Counted from the first letter of the stretch, positions 12,201 to 22,430 are shown. The stretch is 64,000 bases of DNA from Chenopodium formosanum (GCA_024500155.1 CM044869.1:52097898-52161897), one strand, 5' to 3'. Program-made: numbers and translations. The notes: generated by a model not told the origin, from the letters alone.

Positions 12201-15036
12201 TTTTGAGGTGAAGAGTATGGAAAACTAAATCGGAAAACCATCCCATGTTGATGACCAAATTTTGTGAAGGGGTCGTTATGAAATTCACGGCCATTGTCAC
12301 ATTGGAAAGATTTTACCTCTCGTTCAAATTGAGTCTTTATGTATGTTCTAATTCGGAGAAATAAGTTATGGACTTGAGACTTGGTAGAGATAGGGAATGT
12401 CCGCAAAAAATTTGTAAGATCATCAAGAAATAGAACATAATATTTATGACCTTGAGAACTAGAAACCGGAGATGTCCATAAATCACTGTGAATGATATCG
12501 AAAGGCATAGTAGTATGAGATGTAGAGTCGTAAAAAGGCAATTTTATTAATTTTCCCAAAGGACAAGAATGACATACATCAAGTTTAGCCTTATTACATT
12601 GAACAAAATTACTACTACGCAAAGAACTAAGAATTGCATTTCCCGGATGACCTAAACGGGAATGCCACACACTAGGAGACACAACTGCAAAAGCTGACGG
12701 AGTGGAAGAGGAAAAAACTTGACGATCTGTGAAGAAGGGATAAAGATCGCCATTGCTATTACATCTCACTATTTTGCTCCCCGTCTGCAAGTCCTTCAAA
12801 GAAAACCCAAAAGGATCAAACTCTATAGAAACTCGATTATCAGTAGTGAATTTTCTAACAGAAATTAGATTTTTGATCAATTTAGGGACATGTAAGACAT
12901 TTTTGAGTTGGAGTGTGTTTTGGTTAAGAGATTCGTGACCATAACCTGTAATCGGAATTTTGCTACCATCACCAACAATAATTGCATTATTCACATGCGG
13001 ACGCAAATTAAAGTATGGAGATAAATTACCTTGAGCATTTGTCATGTGAGATGTAGCCCCCGTGTCCATGTAGTAATTCGGATCGGGAATAGACAAAGTG
13101 TGCATTGCTTGCTCAATGTTGGTAGGTGTATGCCCCGGAGAAGGAGGAGGGTTGGTCACATAGTAAGCCTGTTGGGGACGAGGGCAGAGAACACCGGGCT
13201 GATTAGGCCTTGCAGACCACTGCGGATTCTGGGCTGGTCCCTGAGTCGGGTAGGGGCATGGTGGAGCACCCCAAGGCCCTTGATTCCAATAGGCCCAAGG
13301 TGGAGGATAAAACCAAGGAGCCTGCTGCTGAGCCGTACCCTGCTGCTGGGGCTGACTTGGCCAGCGCTGCTGTTGCGGCGGCTGCTGCTGGTTGCTCCGG
13401 TTAGCGGCGGCGGTTGCGCCACCCCCTTTCCCTTTACTGCCCTTCCCTTTGTTTTTCCGGCCACCGGAACGAGATTGCCCACGAGAAGAAGAAGAGGAAT
13501 TTTGTGAGTTATCTCCAATGCCCTGCTGACCCGTAGAAGGTGCGTGAGACATATGCGCTTCTTCATGAGTGTCAATAGCAGGGTCGGTAGCATTGCTATG
13601 CTCCTCAAGCTCGAGCATAGATCGGAGAGAGTCAAAAGTAGGCAGAGGGTTCATATGACGAACAGAGGTTCGAAAGGGCCTGTAATCTTCTGATAAGCCT
13701 TTCAAAAGTTGTAGAGCCATACGATTATCAGAGACTTTATCCCCTACATTTTTCAGACTATCAGCAAGGGATTTAAGATGCGAGCAATACGCCTTGACAC
13801 CATCAAATTGCTAGAGCCGAGTATTAGTAAATTCGGCATCAAGTTGTAACGCCCTAGCAGCCTTGTTGAGAAAGAAATCCTTCAACCTTGTCCACGCATC
13901 CAACGCTGTGTCATCCGGGTCGATTATCGAATTCATAAGATCAATAGAGATTGTCCCATAAATCCATTGTCGAACTAAGTCATCGAGACGTTGGGTGAAA
14001 GCTTTTTCAGCGGCTGTGGGCTCGGTTGGCTTGGCCGTAGGATCCACTGGAGGGGGAAGAATATGATCGATAACCAAATTCGCACGGCAATGAAGTTGGA
14101 ATAAGGTTGACCATGTATTGTATTGCTTACCTGCGTAATCAAGGGTAATAGGAATACAGGACTTGATGTTATTGACGAGGGTAGCAGGGTGGATCTTTTG
14201 ATCAGCCATGGAAGAAAATGGAGAAGAAAATAGTGCGGAAGAGAATTAGGGTTTTTAGGAAAGAAAACCTAGGCTCGTGATACCATGAGAGAATATGTGA
14301 ATATTTGCCGTAGCTTTCTCATTCATCAAAGATTAGTATATATACAAGATTTGGCTTCTAGGTTAAGCTATGCTAAACTAGGAAAGATATACACTAAATA
14401 TATGCAATATAATTACAATAGATTATTTCCATAATCTAACACTATGCAATCGCTTACTTTGCACGTGCTCATAAGCTAAGTCATAATTACTGCTAGTGAA
14501 AAATATACTTTATTTGTTCTTTTTTATCCTACGTACTCATTTTTTATTTAAATCTGTTCTATTTTGTTCTACTCACTTTATCTATTCCATCTTTAGTTTA
14601 CCCTGGCCTTTTACCATCTTCTCCTTTAAGTCTCTAACCCCAAAATAATTAGACATTTCTACAAACTCAATCTCTTACTTAAGCAACCTTTTTCTTACAC
14701 TAATCATCTACCTTTTTACATCATTTCTCTTATTACTTTATTTTACATCAATCCATATATTCACATTATTCAATACTAATATATGGTGTATGTTTGAATT
14801 ATTTATCAATCAATAGTAAATAGTAATTGACTAGCTAGAACATAAAAAATCGGAGAAAGTACTGTTTAACAAAAATTTACGGAGTAATAATTTCAAGAAA
14901 ACTCACTGTCAGTTTCATGACCCATCATATCGCCATAAAACGTTGCATGGGCATCAATCCAACCTTGACAATCTACCTTTGTAACAAAGGCCATGATAGC
15001 AAGAAATCCAAATACATTTTGAGAAAAGTATGACAT
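9238..15036 (-). CDS. Alpha-expansin, copy 2, with a retrotransposon in its intron
   Basis: Exon 1 is 15036-14907 and exon 2 is 9839-9238. The junction is phase 1 (donor GTGAGT, acceptor ATGCAG), giving 243 aa. Exon 1 starts with signal peptide MSYFSQNVFGFLAIMAF and reaches DAHATFYGD. Exon 2 opens GACGYSTLTQGYG and carries the DPBB cysteines, AWCNPP, HFDL and a CBM63-like domain. It ends in NWQFGQSFEGEDNF, so the conserved tail missing from copy 1 is intact. No stop or frameshift is visible in either exon. The intron is about 5.07 kb, of which about 4.3 kb is a copia element in the same orientation. Without it the intron would be about 0.8 kb, close to copy 1. Whether the long intron is spliced efficiently cannot be told from DNA. 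Confidence 0.82.
9944..10015 (+). mobile_element. SINE or tRNA-like fragment in the intron of expansin copy 2
   Basis: A box-A match TAGCTCAGGTGG (9951-9962) and a box-B-like GGATCGATTCTC (9971-9982) are spaced far too closely for a tRNA, with no foldable cloverleaf. It is read as a decayed tRNA-derived SINE head. Confidence 0.45.
10160..14209 (-). pseudogene. Copia gag-pol polyprotein, interrupted and truncated
   Basis: Domains in order: gag from ATG 14209; one in-frame TAG at 13813-13811; then an open frame through the rest of gag; a Q/P/W-rich linker; protease with MDTGATSHM; GAG-pre-integrase HHCC region (WHSRLGHP...CHSCPLGK); integrase with the D, D and E positions in HSDLW, CDNGREF and NGKAERK; reverse transcriptase with LDVKNAFLHG and the YVDD core. 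Frame is kept until the break in RNase H near 10160, after which unrelated codons run to a stop at 10097. I see no CX2CX4HX4C zinc knuckle in gag. Only one nonsense change in about 4 kb suggests the copy is not very old. Confidence 0.85.
14286..14441 (-). repeat. 5' LTR of the copia element, 156 bp
   Basis: On the minus strand it starts TGTTAGATTATGG at 14441 and ends CATATTCTCTCA at 14286, directly followed by the primer binding site. CTATG (14442-14446) is the candidate target-site half. No partner can be identified because the other end of the element is deleted. Confidence 0.75.
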
Positions 15037-16297
15037 TTTTTTTTTAACCAACAATTAAAAATTAAATTTAAAACAAAAGGTTAATGCAAAGAAATTTATT
15101 AGTGGAATTGTAATATCACATATAATCAAATGTTAAAAAAATTGTCTTGTGGTTTGACTTAAATTTCAAAAAAATGAAAAGTAATTTTTTTTTTTTTTTT
15201 TTTTTTAGGAAAATAAGTAATTAGTTTAAAACACTTATCAAGCTCTTTTTTCTTTTTCCTTTTTCTTTTTTTTTTCTTTTTTGATAAAGGACAAAAAAGT
15301 TATTAAGTAGAGTAAATAAAATCACAAGTAAAAAAGGTAATATATAAAGTGTTGATTGTTTGTGATCCCATTTTTCAGCTAATATTAAGATAGCTGGATC
15401 AAAATAATAAGGAAAGTAAGAAATTAATGGACTTTGATTTTTTACAATAATAGTGCTTGATTTGTGATCGATCCATATTTTCTGCTACTATTGACTACGG
15501 ATCAGAGTGTTATGTTTGAAGGAAAAATTCTAATTATGGATTACTCATTATTTTGTTTTTAAGGAAATTCTTTTAGTATTGTTCGTCAAAAAAAAAAAGG
15601 AATTTCTTTTAATATCATTTTTTCCATTTGATACACAAATAGAAAACTAGAGAAAAACACAAATAATTAACTTTCCCCTCGTGAGAAAGTGTTAGGCCAT
15701 ATAATGTATAGCTTATGGGCCGTTGTTATGTTACGAGCCCTAATCTTCTTAAGTTGTATATATACTTGTGCATATGCTAATACGAAAACAACACACACTA
15801 TTCTCTCTATTCTTGATAAAAAGATTTCCTAATATCTTCTTTTCTTTCTTATCTTATAAAATAAAGTTACAAATAATAACACGCATTAATATATGAGTAC
15901 ATAAATACCGATACCCCAAAGCTAAGAGATCAAGCTTAATTAAATCAATCCCATTTCTGTGAAACCGACCCATAACACCACAATTATTACCTGATTTATA
16001 GTTAAAATAGTTTAAGGGATGTTGATACTCTAGACATTGGATTAAATTTCAACATTGTTTAATCTACCAAAAATCAACTTCAGTTAGGTTATAATGTAAC
16101 AAACACCTCGTCGATTAATAATTAAACATCTAAAATAATTAATGGTGATTAAGAAAAAAAGCAGCAGGCAAATGAACATTGTTATTGAACTCATTTTTTT
16201 TAATTTTGAGGTATCATTTCACAAGGAAAACGATAATTATAATTAAATGGACATAACCTCTTGTAAAATAAATTCATCAACTACAATGACAAAGCTC
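15037..16297. promoter_or_regulatory. Upstream region of expansin copy 2 and spacer to copy 3
   Basis: The interval holds a poly-T run (about 15186-15207), the block similar to the copy 1 promoter (two TTTTC-GCTA-TATT motifs near 15372 and 15478), and AT-rich DNA. No gene is seen. Confidence 0.45.
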
Positions 16298-17472
16298 TTA
16301 AAAATTAGACTTTCCCTCAAATGTCTGACTAAATTGCCAATTTGATGGCACAACACCTTCAAACTCTAGGGTTTTTCCATCAATAGTAGTCACTTGGAAT
16401 GATAACTCTTGGTTGGTCCAACCTGAACCACCAATTTGCCAATTCATGCCCCAATTTCGCGACATTTGAACCCAATCACTCAAACCCTTGATCTTCAATT
16501 CTTTAACATCCCCGGCACCTCCAACATTAAAGACTAGTACCAAAAGAAAATTAGGGTTTCCATTAATAAGAAACTTGACTCCTCTTTGCTTAGTACAAGG
16601 TACTCTCCTGTATTGTACGGGTACAATACCGGCTTTGTACTCAGCAATTGTAACAAACATGGGTTGTGTCAAGTCAAAGTGTTGCAACGGAGGATTGCAC
16701 CATGCCTCGGGACCACTAGAAGGCGGACATAAGTTGGTGGCCGTGACCTTGATCGTGCCAGCACCGTCTTTGCACCATTTTGAGTTGGTACATTTGATTT
16801 CATAACATGCTCCGCAAGTTGCACCGTCTAGATAAAGTGATGTGCTAAGAGCTGTTGTTTGTAGTCCATATCCTTGAGTTAATGTGCTATAACCACAAGC
16901 ACCCTCTGCATGGCACCAACAACCAAAAATTATGTTAGGAAAAGAGATTATGCACGTACAAATTTTAAAAAAATCTGTCAAATTATGTCATATCGAATTA
17001 TCGACCATAAACAAGATTATGACATAATTTAACCGAACTACTAATTAATAATTACCTCAGATGGATATTTAAATCAAGGAAAACTTCCCTTGTATATGTG
17101 GATGGGAGCCTCACATTCCCCAATTATTACAAAAAAATTAAATTATATTTCGTATATGTTAATTGTTTTGAAAATAGCCAGGTTAAACAAAAATTATAGT
17201 TCCGGTTGTTTAGTTTAAATGAAAATTTTAGTCCCCTAATATAATTTAGGGGTTCCACCCTTGTCTTGTTCTTCCAATGAAAAATCAAGATTACTAAAAC
17301 AATATCTCAATGAAACCTCATTAGCATTATTACAAAGTGACATCAAATGCATATCACCACCCTTAGCATCACCATAGAACGTTGCATGAGCATCGGTCCA
17401 ATCTTGACAATGTACCATGGTAACTAAGGCCATGATAGCAAGAAATCCGAAAGCATTTTGAGAAAAAGACAT
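16298..17472 (-). CDS. Alpha-expansin, copy 3, splice donor uncertain
   Basis: Exon 2 (16905-16298) closely resembles copy 2: GACGYSTLTQGYG, DPBB cysteines, AWCNPP, HFDL, CBM63-like domain and the intact tail NWQFSQTFEG. Exon 1 starts at ATG 17472 (MSFSQNAFGFLAIMAL, parallel to copy 2) and reaches [15 protein letters not shown]. The donor is the problem. The GT nearest the homologous position (TTT|GTAATA) would create a TAG when joined to the AG-starting exon 2. The only nearby phase-1 alternatives are inside AAGGGTGGTGAT. Using the second gives exon 1 = 17472-17358 and 240 aa, but drops the residues around GDTM. A TATAAATA at 17554-17547 lies about 80 bp upstream of the ATG. The gene may be functional with a shifted donor, or may be losing correct splicing. 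Confidence 0.75.
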
Positions 17473-17847
17473 TTTCTTTGATATCAATTTTCTTTTGAAT
17501 GAGATTGTAATATCAATTTGTATTTTATACATGAGGAAGTGAGTGATATTTATAGCAACACAATAATATTAAAATAAGTATTTGATTGTGCAAAAATTTT
17601 AAATTGGCATTAAATTAAATCATGGTCAAACTCATAGAGCATATATTTATGGTAGAAAATAGAATGTGTGAAATGTAATACTCCGTAGAAAATTAATTGG
17701 ATACAAGGGATATGCATGGATTTGTTGCCATAAATATATGATGTTATTCTATATTGCTTGATTTCCATTGGTAAAGATGGATTTTATTTTTCTTTCTTTT
17801 TTGTCCCATTGCCTTTTTGCATGTGTACACAATTAATCAATTTCAAC

Positions 17848-18035
17848 TGAATATTGTTCATATTTATTGAACTGAGCTGAACTGAACTGAATTGATTGGA
17901 GTTGAACTGCCTAAACTGAATAGAGCTGAAATGAATAGTTTATGAGAGAAGGAAATTAGAAGCTGAACTAAACTGGACTGAACTGAACTGCTTGGAGTTG
18001 AACTGAACTGAAATTAAGCTGAAGTGAATAGACCC
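17848..18035. mobile_element. Tourist-like (PIF/Harbinger) MITE, copy A
   Basis: Right terminus GTGAATAGACCC is followed by TTA; the left end is degenerate (TTGTTCATATTTATTG). The body is built from repeated CTGAACTGAACTGATTGGAG-like units and the block TTTATGAGAGAAGGAAATTA, shared with copies at 18912 and 28101. TIRs of the GGGTCTGTTCAC type with TAA/TTA targets fit PIF/Harbinger MITEs. Confidence 0.7.
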
Positions 18036-18471
18036 TTACTATTGGTAAAGATGGGTTTTATTATATTTTTTTTCTTTGTTTTTCTCATTTCATTTTATTT
18101 CATTTTATATACAAACTCTTAAATAAACTTATTTCACATTAATTTATTGTGAAACACTAATATTAGAGATACTACGGTTGTTGGTATTCATAAACAAAGA
18201 GATCACTATTTTAAAGTAGATGTTATTATGCTAAAATAAAAGTCATCGTGTTGCTCGCGTATGAACCTCAATAATATTTTTGTGAACTAGGTCCATACAA
18301 GTTTTCTCCATTTTATATTACTTACTATTCATGTGGTCAAACTAAATAAAAATTGATTGTCTAAAATTACCTATATGCTCCCTTTGTCGTTCTTTTTAAG
18401 TGCCTTACTGCCTTATTTGATCGGCACAATTGTCAAGACGAGACTTGACTAATGATATCGCTGTTTCTTTA

Positions 18472-18472
<1 letters not shown>

Positions 18473-18541
<69 letters not shown>
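18473..18541. repeat. (TA)n microsatellite, left
   Basis: About 60 bp of uninterrupted AT dinucleotides. It abuts a unique-looking block that ends in a second TA microsatellite at 18789. Confidence 0.9.
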
Positions 18542-18545
<4 letters not shown>

Positions 18546-18784
18546 CAAATGTGAAGTTCCTTAAAATGAGAAGAATGAGAAGGATATTTTTGTGCTTAAT
18601 TTTTATACTAAATGTGCATATTTTTTGAACTAAATGTGCAAAAAAAAAAACTTTAACTCAAATTTGATGAGCATAATTTTTGAACAAATGTGCATAATTT
18701 TCGTTTTTCCAAAAAATTTTAAAATTTTATCAGTTTGAAACACAATTATGCACATTCAATATAAAAAAAAAATGCACATTTGTT

Positions 18785-18788
<4 letters not shown>
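18542..18788. mobile_element. Block flanked by (TA)n on both sides, possibly a microsatellite-targeting MITE
   Basis: About 245 bp begin GGGTCAAATGTG right after one TA array and end TGTTCC just before another. Inside are repeated AAATGTGCA(T) words on both strands, such as ATGTGCATA and TATGCACAT. Insertion of a small element into a TA array, as described for Micron elements of rice, would give this arrangement. I did not recognise the family. Confidence 0.4.

Positions 18789-18834
<46 letters not shown>
18789..18834. repeat. (TA)n microsatellite, right
   Basis: About 46 bp of AT dinucleotides, mirroring the array at 18473-18541. Confidence 0.9.
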
Positions 18835-18837
<3 letters not shown>

Positions 18838-18911
18838 TAATTTACTTATAAAATATAAATATTGATTAAAGTGGTGTATGTGAACGTGCAAAAGTCAAAT
18901 GTGCCACTTAA

Positions 18912-19087
18912 GGCCTATTCACTTCAGCTTAATTTCAATTCAGTTCAGTTCAGTTCAGTTTAATTCAGCTCCAATCAGTTCAGTTCAATTCAGCTCCTAA
19001 TTTCCTTCTCTCATAAAATATTAATTTTAGCTCAGTTTAGTTCAGCTCCAATCAGTTCAGTTCAGCTCAATAAATGTGAACAGACCC
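18912..19087. mobile_element. Tourist-like MITE, copy B, inverted relative to copy A
   Basis: The ends GGCCTATTCAC and GTGAACAGACCC are imperfect terminal inverted repeats flanked by TTAA on both sides (18908-18911 and 19088-19091). The body is the reverse complement of copy A, including the block TAATTTCCTTCTCTCATAAA. Confidence 0.75.
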
Positions 19088-19282
19088 TTAATCATCACAT
19101 ATGATCATGTTAAAATCGTTTCAATGTGTGGTATTGAAAAAGTATGCAATTTAATTTCATAACTTACATACAATATTACTTAAATAAAATTATAATTGAT
19201 CAAACAAATTGATGTGTTGAAGAATGAAGATCAAGCAAAATGCATGTGCAGAACAAAAACAAAATGGGGAGATATTATAGAA

Positions 19283-19427
19283 TTTGTTATATACAACCAG
19301 GTGTACTGTACACCCAACTAACATAAGGTTAGTTTTTACTTTTCATTTGATGATAAAATGAAAAACAATCATCAAAATGAGAACAAATACTCATAGGTGT
19401 GCAGTACACCCAAGTGTATATAACAAC
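19283..19427. mobile_element. Small palindromic element, unnamed
   Basis: TTTGTTATATACA..GGTGTACTGTACACCC at the left is the approximate inverse of GGTGTGCAGTACACCC..TGTATATAACAA at the right, about 145 bp in all. A partial match (TTGGGTGTATATAACAAA) recurs near 51489. It looks like a MITE. I could not define a target duplication. Confidence 0.5.
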
Positions 19428-19993
19428 CTCTCAAGATATTATACGTTATTATTAGGTATTTGATAATAAAATAATTATACATCAAGCTAAGACAAATAAA
19501 AGCAAGATCTCACAATATTATATAAAAGTATTTTCTTATACTCTTTATATACTACGGAGTACATTAAATTATATGACTTCAACCATTAATAACTTGATTT
19601 TCAAACATGTAAAAAGTTTTCAAAAAAAAAAAAAATGATATTTCAAAAGTATACATTAAGACGGATCTAATACAGACATGTTGAAAATTCAATATGATCA
19701 TTATAACGAGTTAATGACTTAACATTATGGTATGTTATCTACACTATATGGCAACGAAAACCAATTTAGATGTCACGGATGGTCTCCCACACCACAAACG
19801 GGCGTCAAATGGGTCTTTGCCTCTTTGGGCATGTGGGCATCATTGCCTATGGGGTGCTCTTGGACTACTAGGACCAATAATGTCCCTAAACAACCTTATT
19901 GTGGATATTTCTCTTATTCCAATTAACACTCATCATTTGACGATTTACAGGTTACTAAGTTACCATCTAAAAATTTTGTAATGCTTTTAGAAT
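19428..19993. other. Intergenic, one GC-richer patch of unknown origin
   Basis: Positions 19755-19880 are less AT-rich than the surroundings and can be translated for about 80 residues. I see no family resemblance, codon structure or regulatory signal that would support a gene. It may be a fragment of an unidentified repeat. Confidence 0.3.
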
Positions 19994-19997
19994 TTAC

Positions 19998-20070
19998 GGT
20001 TAGCTCAGAAGGTAAAGTGTTTATGTGGCCAAGATCTCTTGAAAACGAGCTAGGTTTTAAGTTTCATCTA
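19998..20070 (+). mobile_element. tRNA-derived SINE-like head
   Basis: Box-A-like TTAGCTCAGAAGG (20000-20012) and box-B-like TAGGTTTTAAGTTTC (20051-20065) are at near-tRNA spacing. The flanks do not pair as an acceptor stem, and box B lacks the invariant GGTTCGA. It is read as a SINE relic. Confidence 0.4.
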
Positions 20071-20139
20071 TATATCTTCCTGTAATCCTGTTTTGTAAGA
20101 TCAAATTAAGCTTGTTACAAATTCAATTTTATAATATAC

Positions 20140-20830
20140 TAGTTTAGTGCCCCGTGCGATGCTCGGATTGTTTTTTGAATTTTAACATAATTTCTTTTTT
20201 CTATGTACCAAGGAATTGATATGGTTTTATAACAATTTTTGACCCGTACCCTGAAGTGACTTGACCCAAAATAACCCATGTCTCGACCCGATTGACAAGT
20301 TTACATACAATAATAAAAATATAAAATCATATTAGATTGTGAAGTATTTTATTTAAATCGATTAGAGTATACTATAAATAGATGTTGTACGTTTTGAACT
20401 ACTTCCTTCGCCCCAAAAAAAATTATGATATAAAAATAAATTTATATTATAAATATTTAATTATTGTTTATGTGGCACGACTTTGGTGAAAAGTTGAAAC
20501 GCTAAGCGTCATTATCTCGTGATTTGGTTAAACTTATTTTACTTGTGAAATATTGGTATTTTATCGAAATAAAACTTTAAATCAACAATTTTATCCTATA
20601 AATCTATCCAAAATTTATTGAAAATAAAACTCTAAACTATTTTTTTTATCCTAATAAAAAAATACTAATTTTTTAATTCATGAAAATAAATCCTACGTGT
20701 CAAACTAATTATTGCCTACGTGGCGTGAGACTTGGCTAAAAGTTACAACACCAAGTGTCGTTGTCTTGTGACCTGGCTAAAAGTTTAACTTTATATATTA
20801 ATTATTATATGATTACTCAACAACAAATAA
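20140..20830. repeat. Decayed repeat region with an internal duplication
   Basis: It begins ACTAGTTTAGTGCCCCGTGC, a phrase I associate with dispersed plant transposon ends; a related phrase, TAAGTCCCGTGACATGTGC, occurs near 30995. A block at 20464-20540 (GTGGCACGACTTTGGTGAAA) recurs diverged at 20700-20795 (GTGGCGTGAGACTTGGCTAA), about 240 bp apart. No coding sequence is visible. Confidence 0.4.
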
Positions 20831-21904
20831 CGTATACGAGTATTACCTCTAGTTTATTTCTCAATGTGAAGTGTGTACAATTGATCAATATGTAATCATG
20901 TTTACAGGACTAGTCATAATCCTGTTAAGAAACCTAACATGTTAAGGATACAAAATATCTACAAAATATATCCTAAATCTACGATAAAATATTATCTTTG
21001 TATAATATCTATCATAATTAACAAAAGAAAAATCTAATCATTTTTAGTAGTACTTAATAGCTTGCTTTTATCTTCGCCTTTAGGCGATGCAGCATGTTAT
21101 TACTTTTATAATAATTTTTAAAAAATATTGAATCGTGAATTATGTAAAATTGAATTTGTAAAATATAAATCCAAAACAAATAAGCAAACAATTAAATTGT
21201 ACTCCATATCTGTTAATGAAATATGGGAAAATTATTTTCCATGAAAACACTTGCATCAAATCAAAAACTCACTAAAATAAAGACTAAAAAGATTTTATTT
21301 ACAAAAATCTTTTTATGTTATTTCATAACGATTATATCCTAATAAGTAATAATTGATGCACGTTAATTTTAAAGACTCAACTTGTTAGAAAATTAGTAGG
21401 AATCATAGAGGATTAGAGAATTTATTAGTCAAAATAAACCCCCGTAAACTAGGAGTATAGTGGTAGACTTAACCAATATAGGTAAAAAGTGAATAATATA
21501 AATCGTAAACCAAGGCTTTTTTTTTTTTTTTTTTTTTTTTTTGGGAACAAAATAACAGTAATTTTGAATGAAATAGAAATTTTATTTCTTCAAAAAAAAA
21601 AAGTAGAAATTTTATAATTACTTAAAAAAAAAAAAAAATAGAATTTTTATTAAGGGTTAATAAGATCGAGTTTGAATGGGAATTGATAGGATTTGAAGGG
21701 AAGCGGAAGGACCCTTCGATCACAAAATATTCACTTTATTTTTTACAAGCTTAGCTTTTGCGTCAAACCAAACATTAGACGACATATTTTCTTGCTAAAA
21801 TTGAACAAGATGAAGCCTCTACTATTGTTCAATATCCCTTGAGAGTTGAGATCCTATATTATTTTTTTTGGTGCAGTGAGATCCTATATTATAACTTCTC
21901 ACTG
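20831..21904. other. Intergenic, AT-rich with homopolymer runs
   Basis: It includes a T-run near 21517-21542 and A-runs near 21590 and 21625. No gene or recognisable element is visible. Confidence 0.5.
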
Positions 21905-22140
21905 CTCTCTGATATCCACAAGCATTCTGTAATCTCCACAAAAAAAGAAATACATCAAATCTTGCCTATATTATTATATTTTATGTTAAAATAAAGTTAC
22001 TACCTCCGTTAAATTTTATTTGCAACTTTAAATATTTTATATCTCACAAATAATACCCAAAGTTGCATATAACATTTAACGGAGCTAGTATAAGATTTAC
22101 TTGTTAAAGTAGTTTATATAAGTCAATCCTCCAATGTTTT
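21905..22140 (-). pseudogene. Decayed duplicate of the 3' end of the NAC-like gene
   Basis: On the minus strand, 22135-22099 resembles the end of exon 2 of the downstream-read NAC-like gene (GGATTGACTTATATAAACTA versus AGATTGATTTATATGAACTA) including its donor AACAAGTAA. 21935-21905 resembles the start of its exon 3 (ACAG then GTGGATAT). The spacing is about 170 bp instead of 89. The excess is accounted for by a Stowaway MITE at 22000-22088 lying between them. Confidence 0.55.
22000..22088. mobile_element. Stowaway MITE, 89 bp
   Basis: TA target duplications flank CTACCTCCGTTAAATTTTAT and its inverse ending AACGGAGCTAG. Nearly the whole element is a hairpin. The centre TATCTCACAAATAATACCC is shared with the Stowaway copies at 22335, 25259 and 48868. 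Confidence 0.85.
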
Positions 22141-22334
22141 CGCTTGACATCTTTCACATTATTCATATGGAATTGTAAAATATAGATTTAAACTCTCACA
22201 AGGAGAGACATTATATTAAACCCAATATATATGGGTAGATTTAACTCAAAATTTGAGTTAGTCAATCAATCAACTCTGAATATAATAAGGGTTTTTAACC
22301 ATGAAATTAAATAATCTGATCAAACATAACTTAT

Positions 22335-22430
22335 ATTGCCTCTGTTAATTTTCAGTTGAAACAAAGGAATATTTTATATCTCACAAATAATATTCCTTTG
22401 TTACAACTAAAAATTATGAGATACTCCGTA
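22335..22430. mobile_element. Stowaway-related palindrome, degenerate ends
   Basis: The arms GTTAATTTTCAGTTG and its inverse, then AACAAAGGAATATT and AATATTCCTTTGTT, surround the centre TTATATCTCACAAATAATA. The left end (CCTCTGTT) and right end (ATACTCCGTA) have drifted. Confidence 0.6.

Larger units (their letters stand above)
10160..14441 (-). mobile_element. Ty1/copia LTR retrotransposon, 3'-truncated
   Basis: Reading on the minus strand, the element has a 156-bp 5' LTR (14441-14286, TG...CA), a primer binding site TGGTATCAC (14285-14277) matching the initiator-Met tRNA type, a short leader, and gag-pol from 14209. Homology stops at about 10160, at the start of the RNase H domain (...SSLLSYT). 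RNase H, the polypurine tract and the 3' LTR are missing. The next bases are unrelated AT-rich intron sequence. A short LTR and this gag style suggest the Ale/Retrofit part of copia, but that is inference. It cannot be autonomous. Confidence 0.85.

Noticed and set aside
13031..13507. 158-residue plus-strand frame
   Set aside because: Antisense to the copia gag linker; Arg/Leu-rich text is what CCN/GGN-rich coding DNA gives on the other strand.
17848..19087. One large transposon with ~180-bp terminal inverted repeats
   Set aside because: Copy B has its own target duplications and a third copy stands alone at 28101, so the arms are independent MITEs.
19727..19981. 84-residue frame in a GC-richer patch
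   Set aside because: Two frames are open over the same patch and neither resembles a known protein; kept only as an unexplained intergenic patch.
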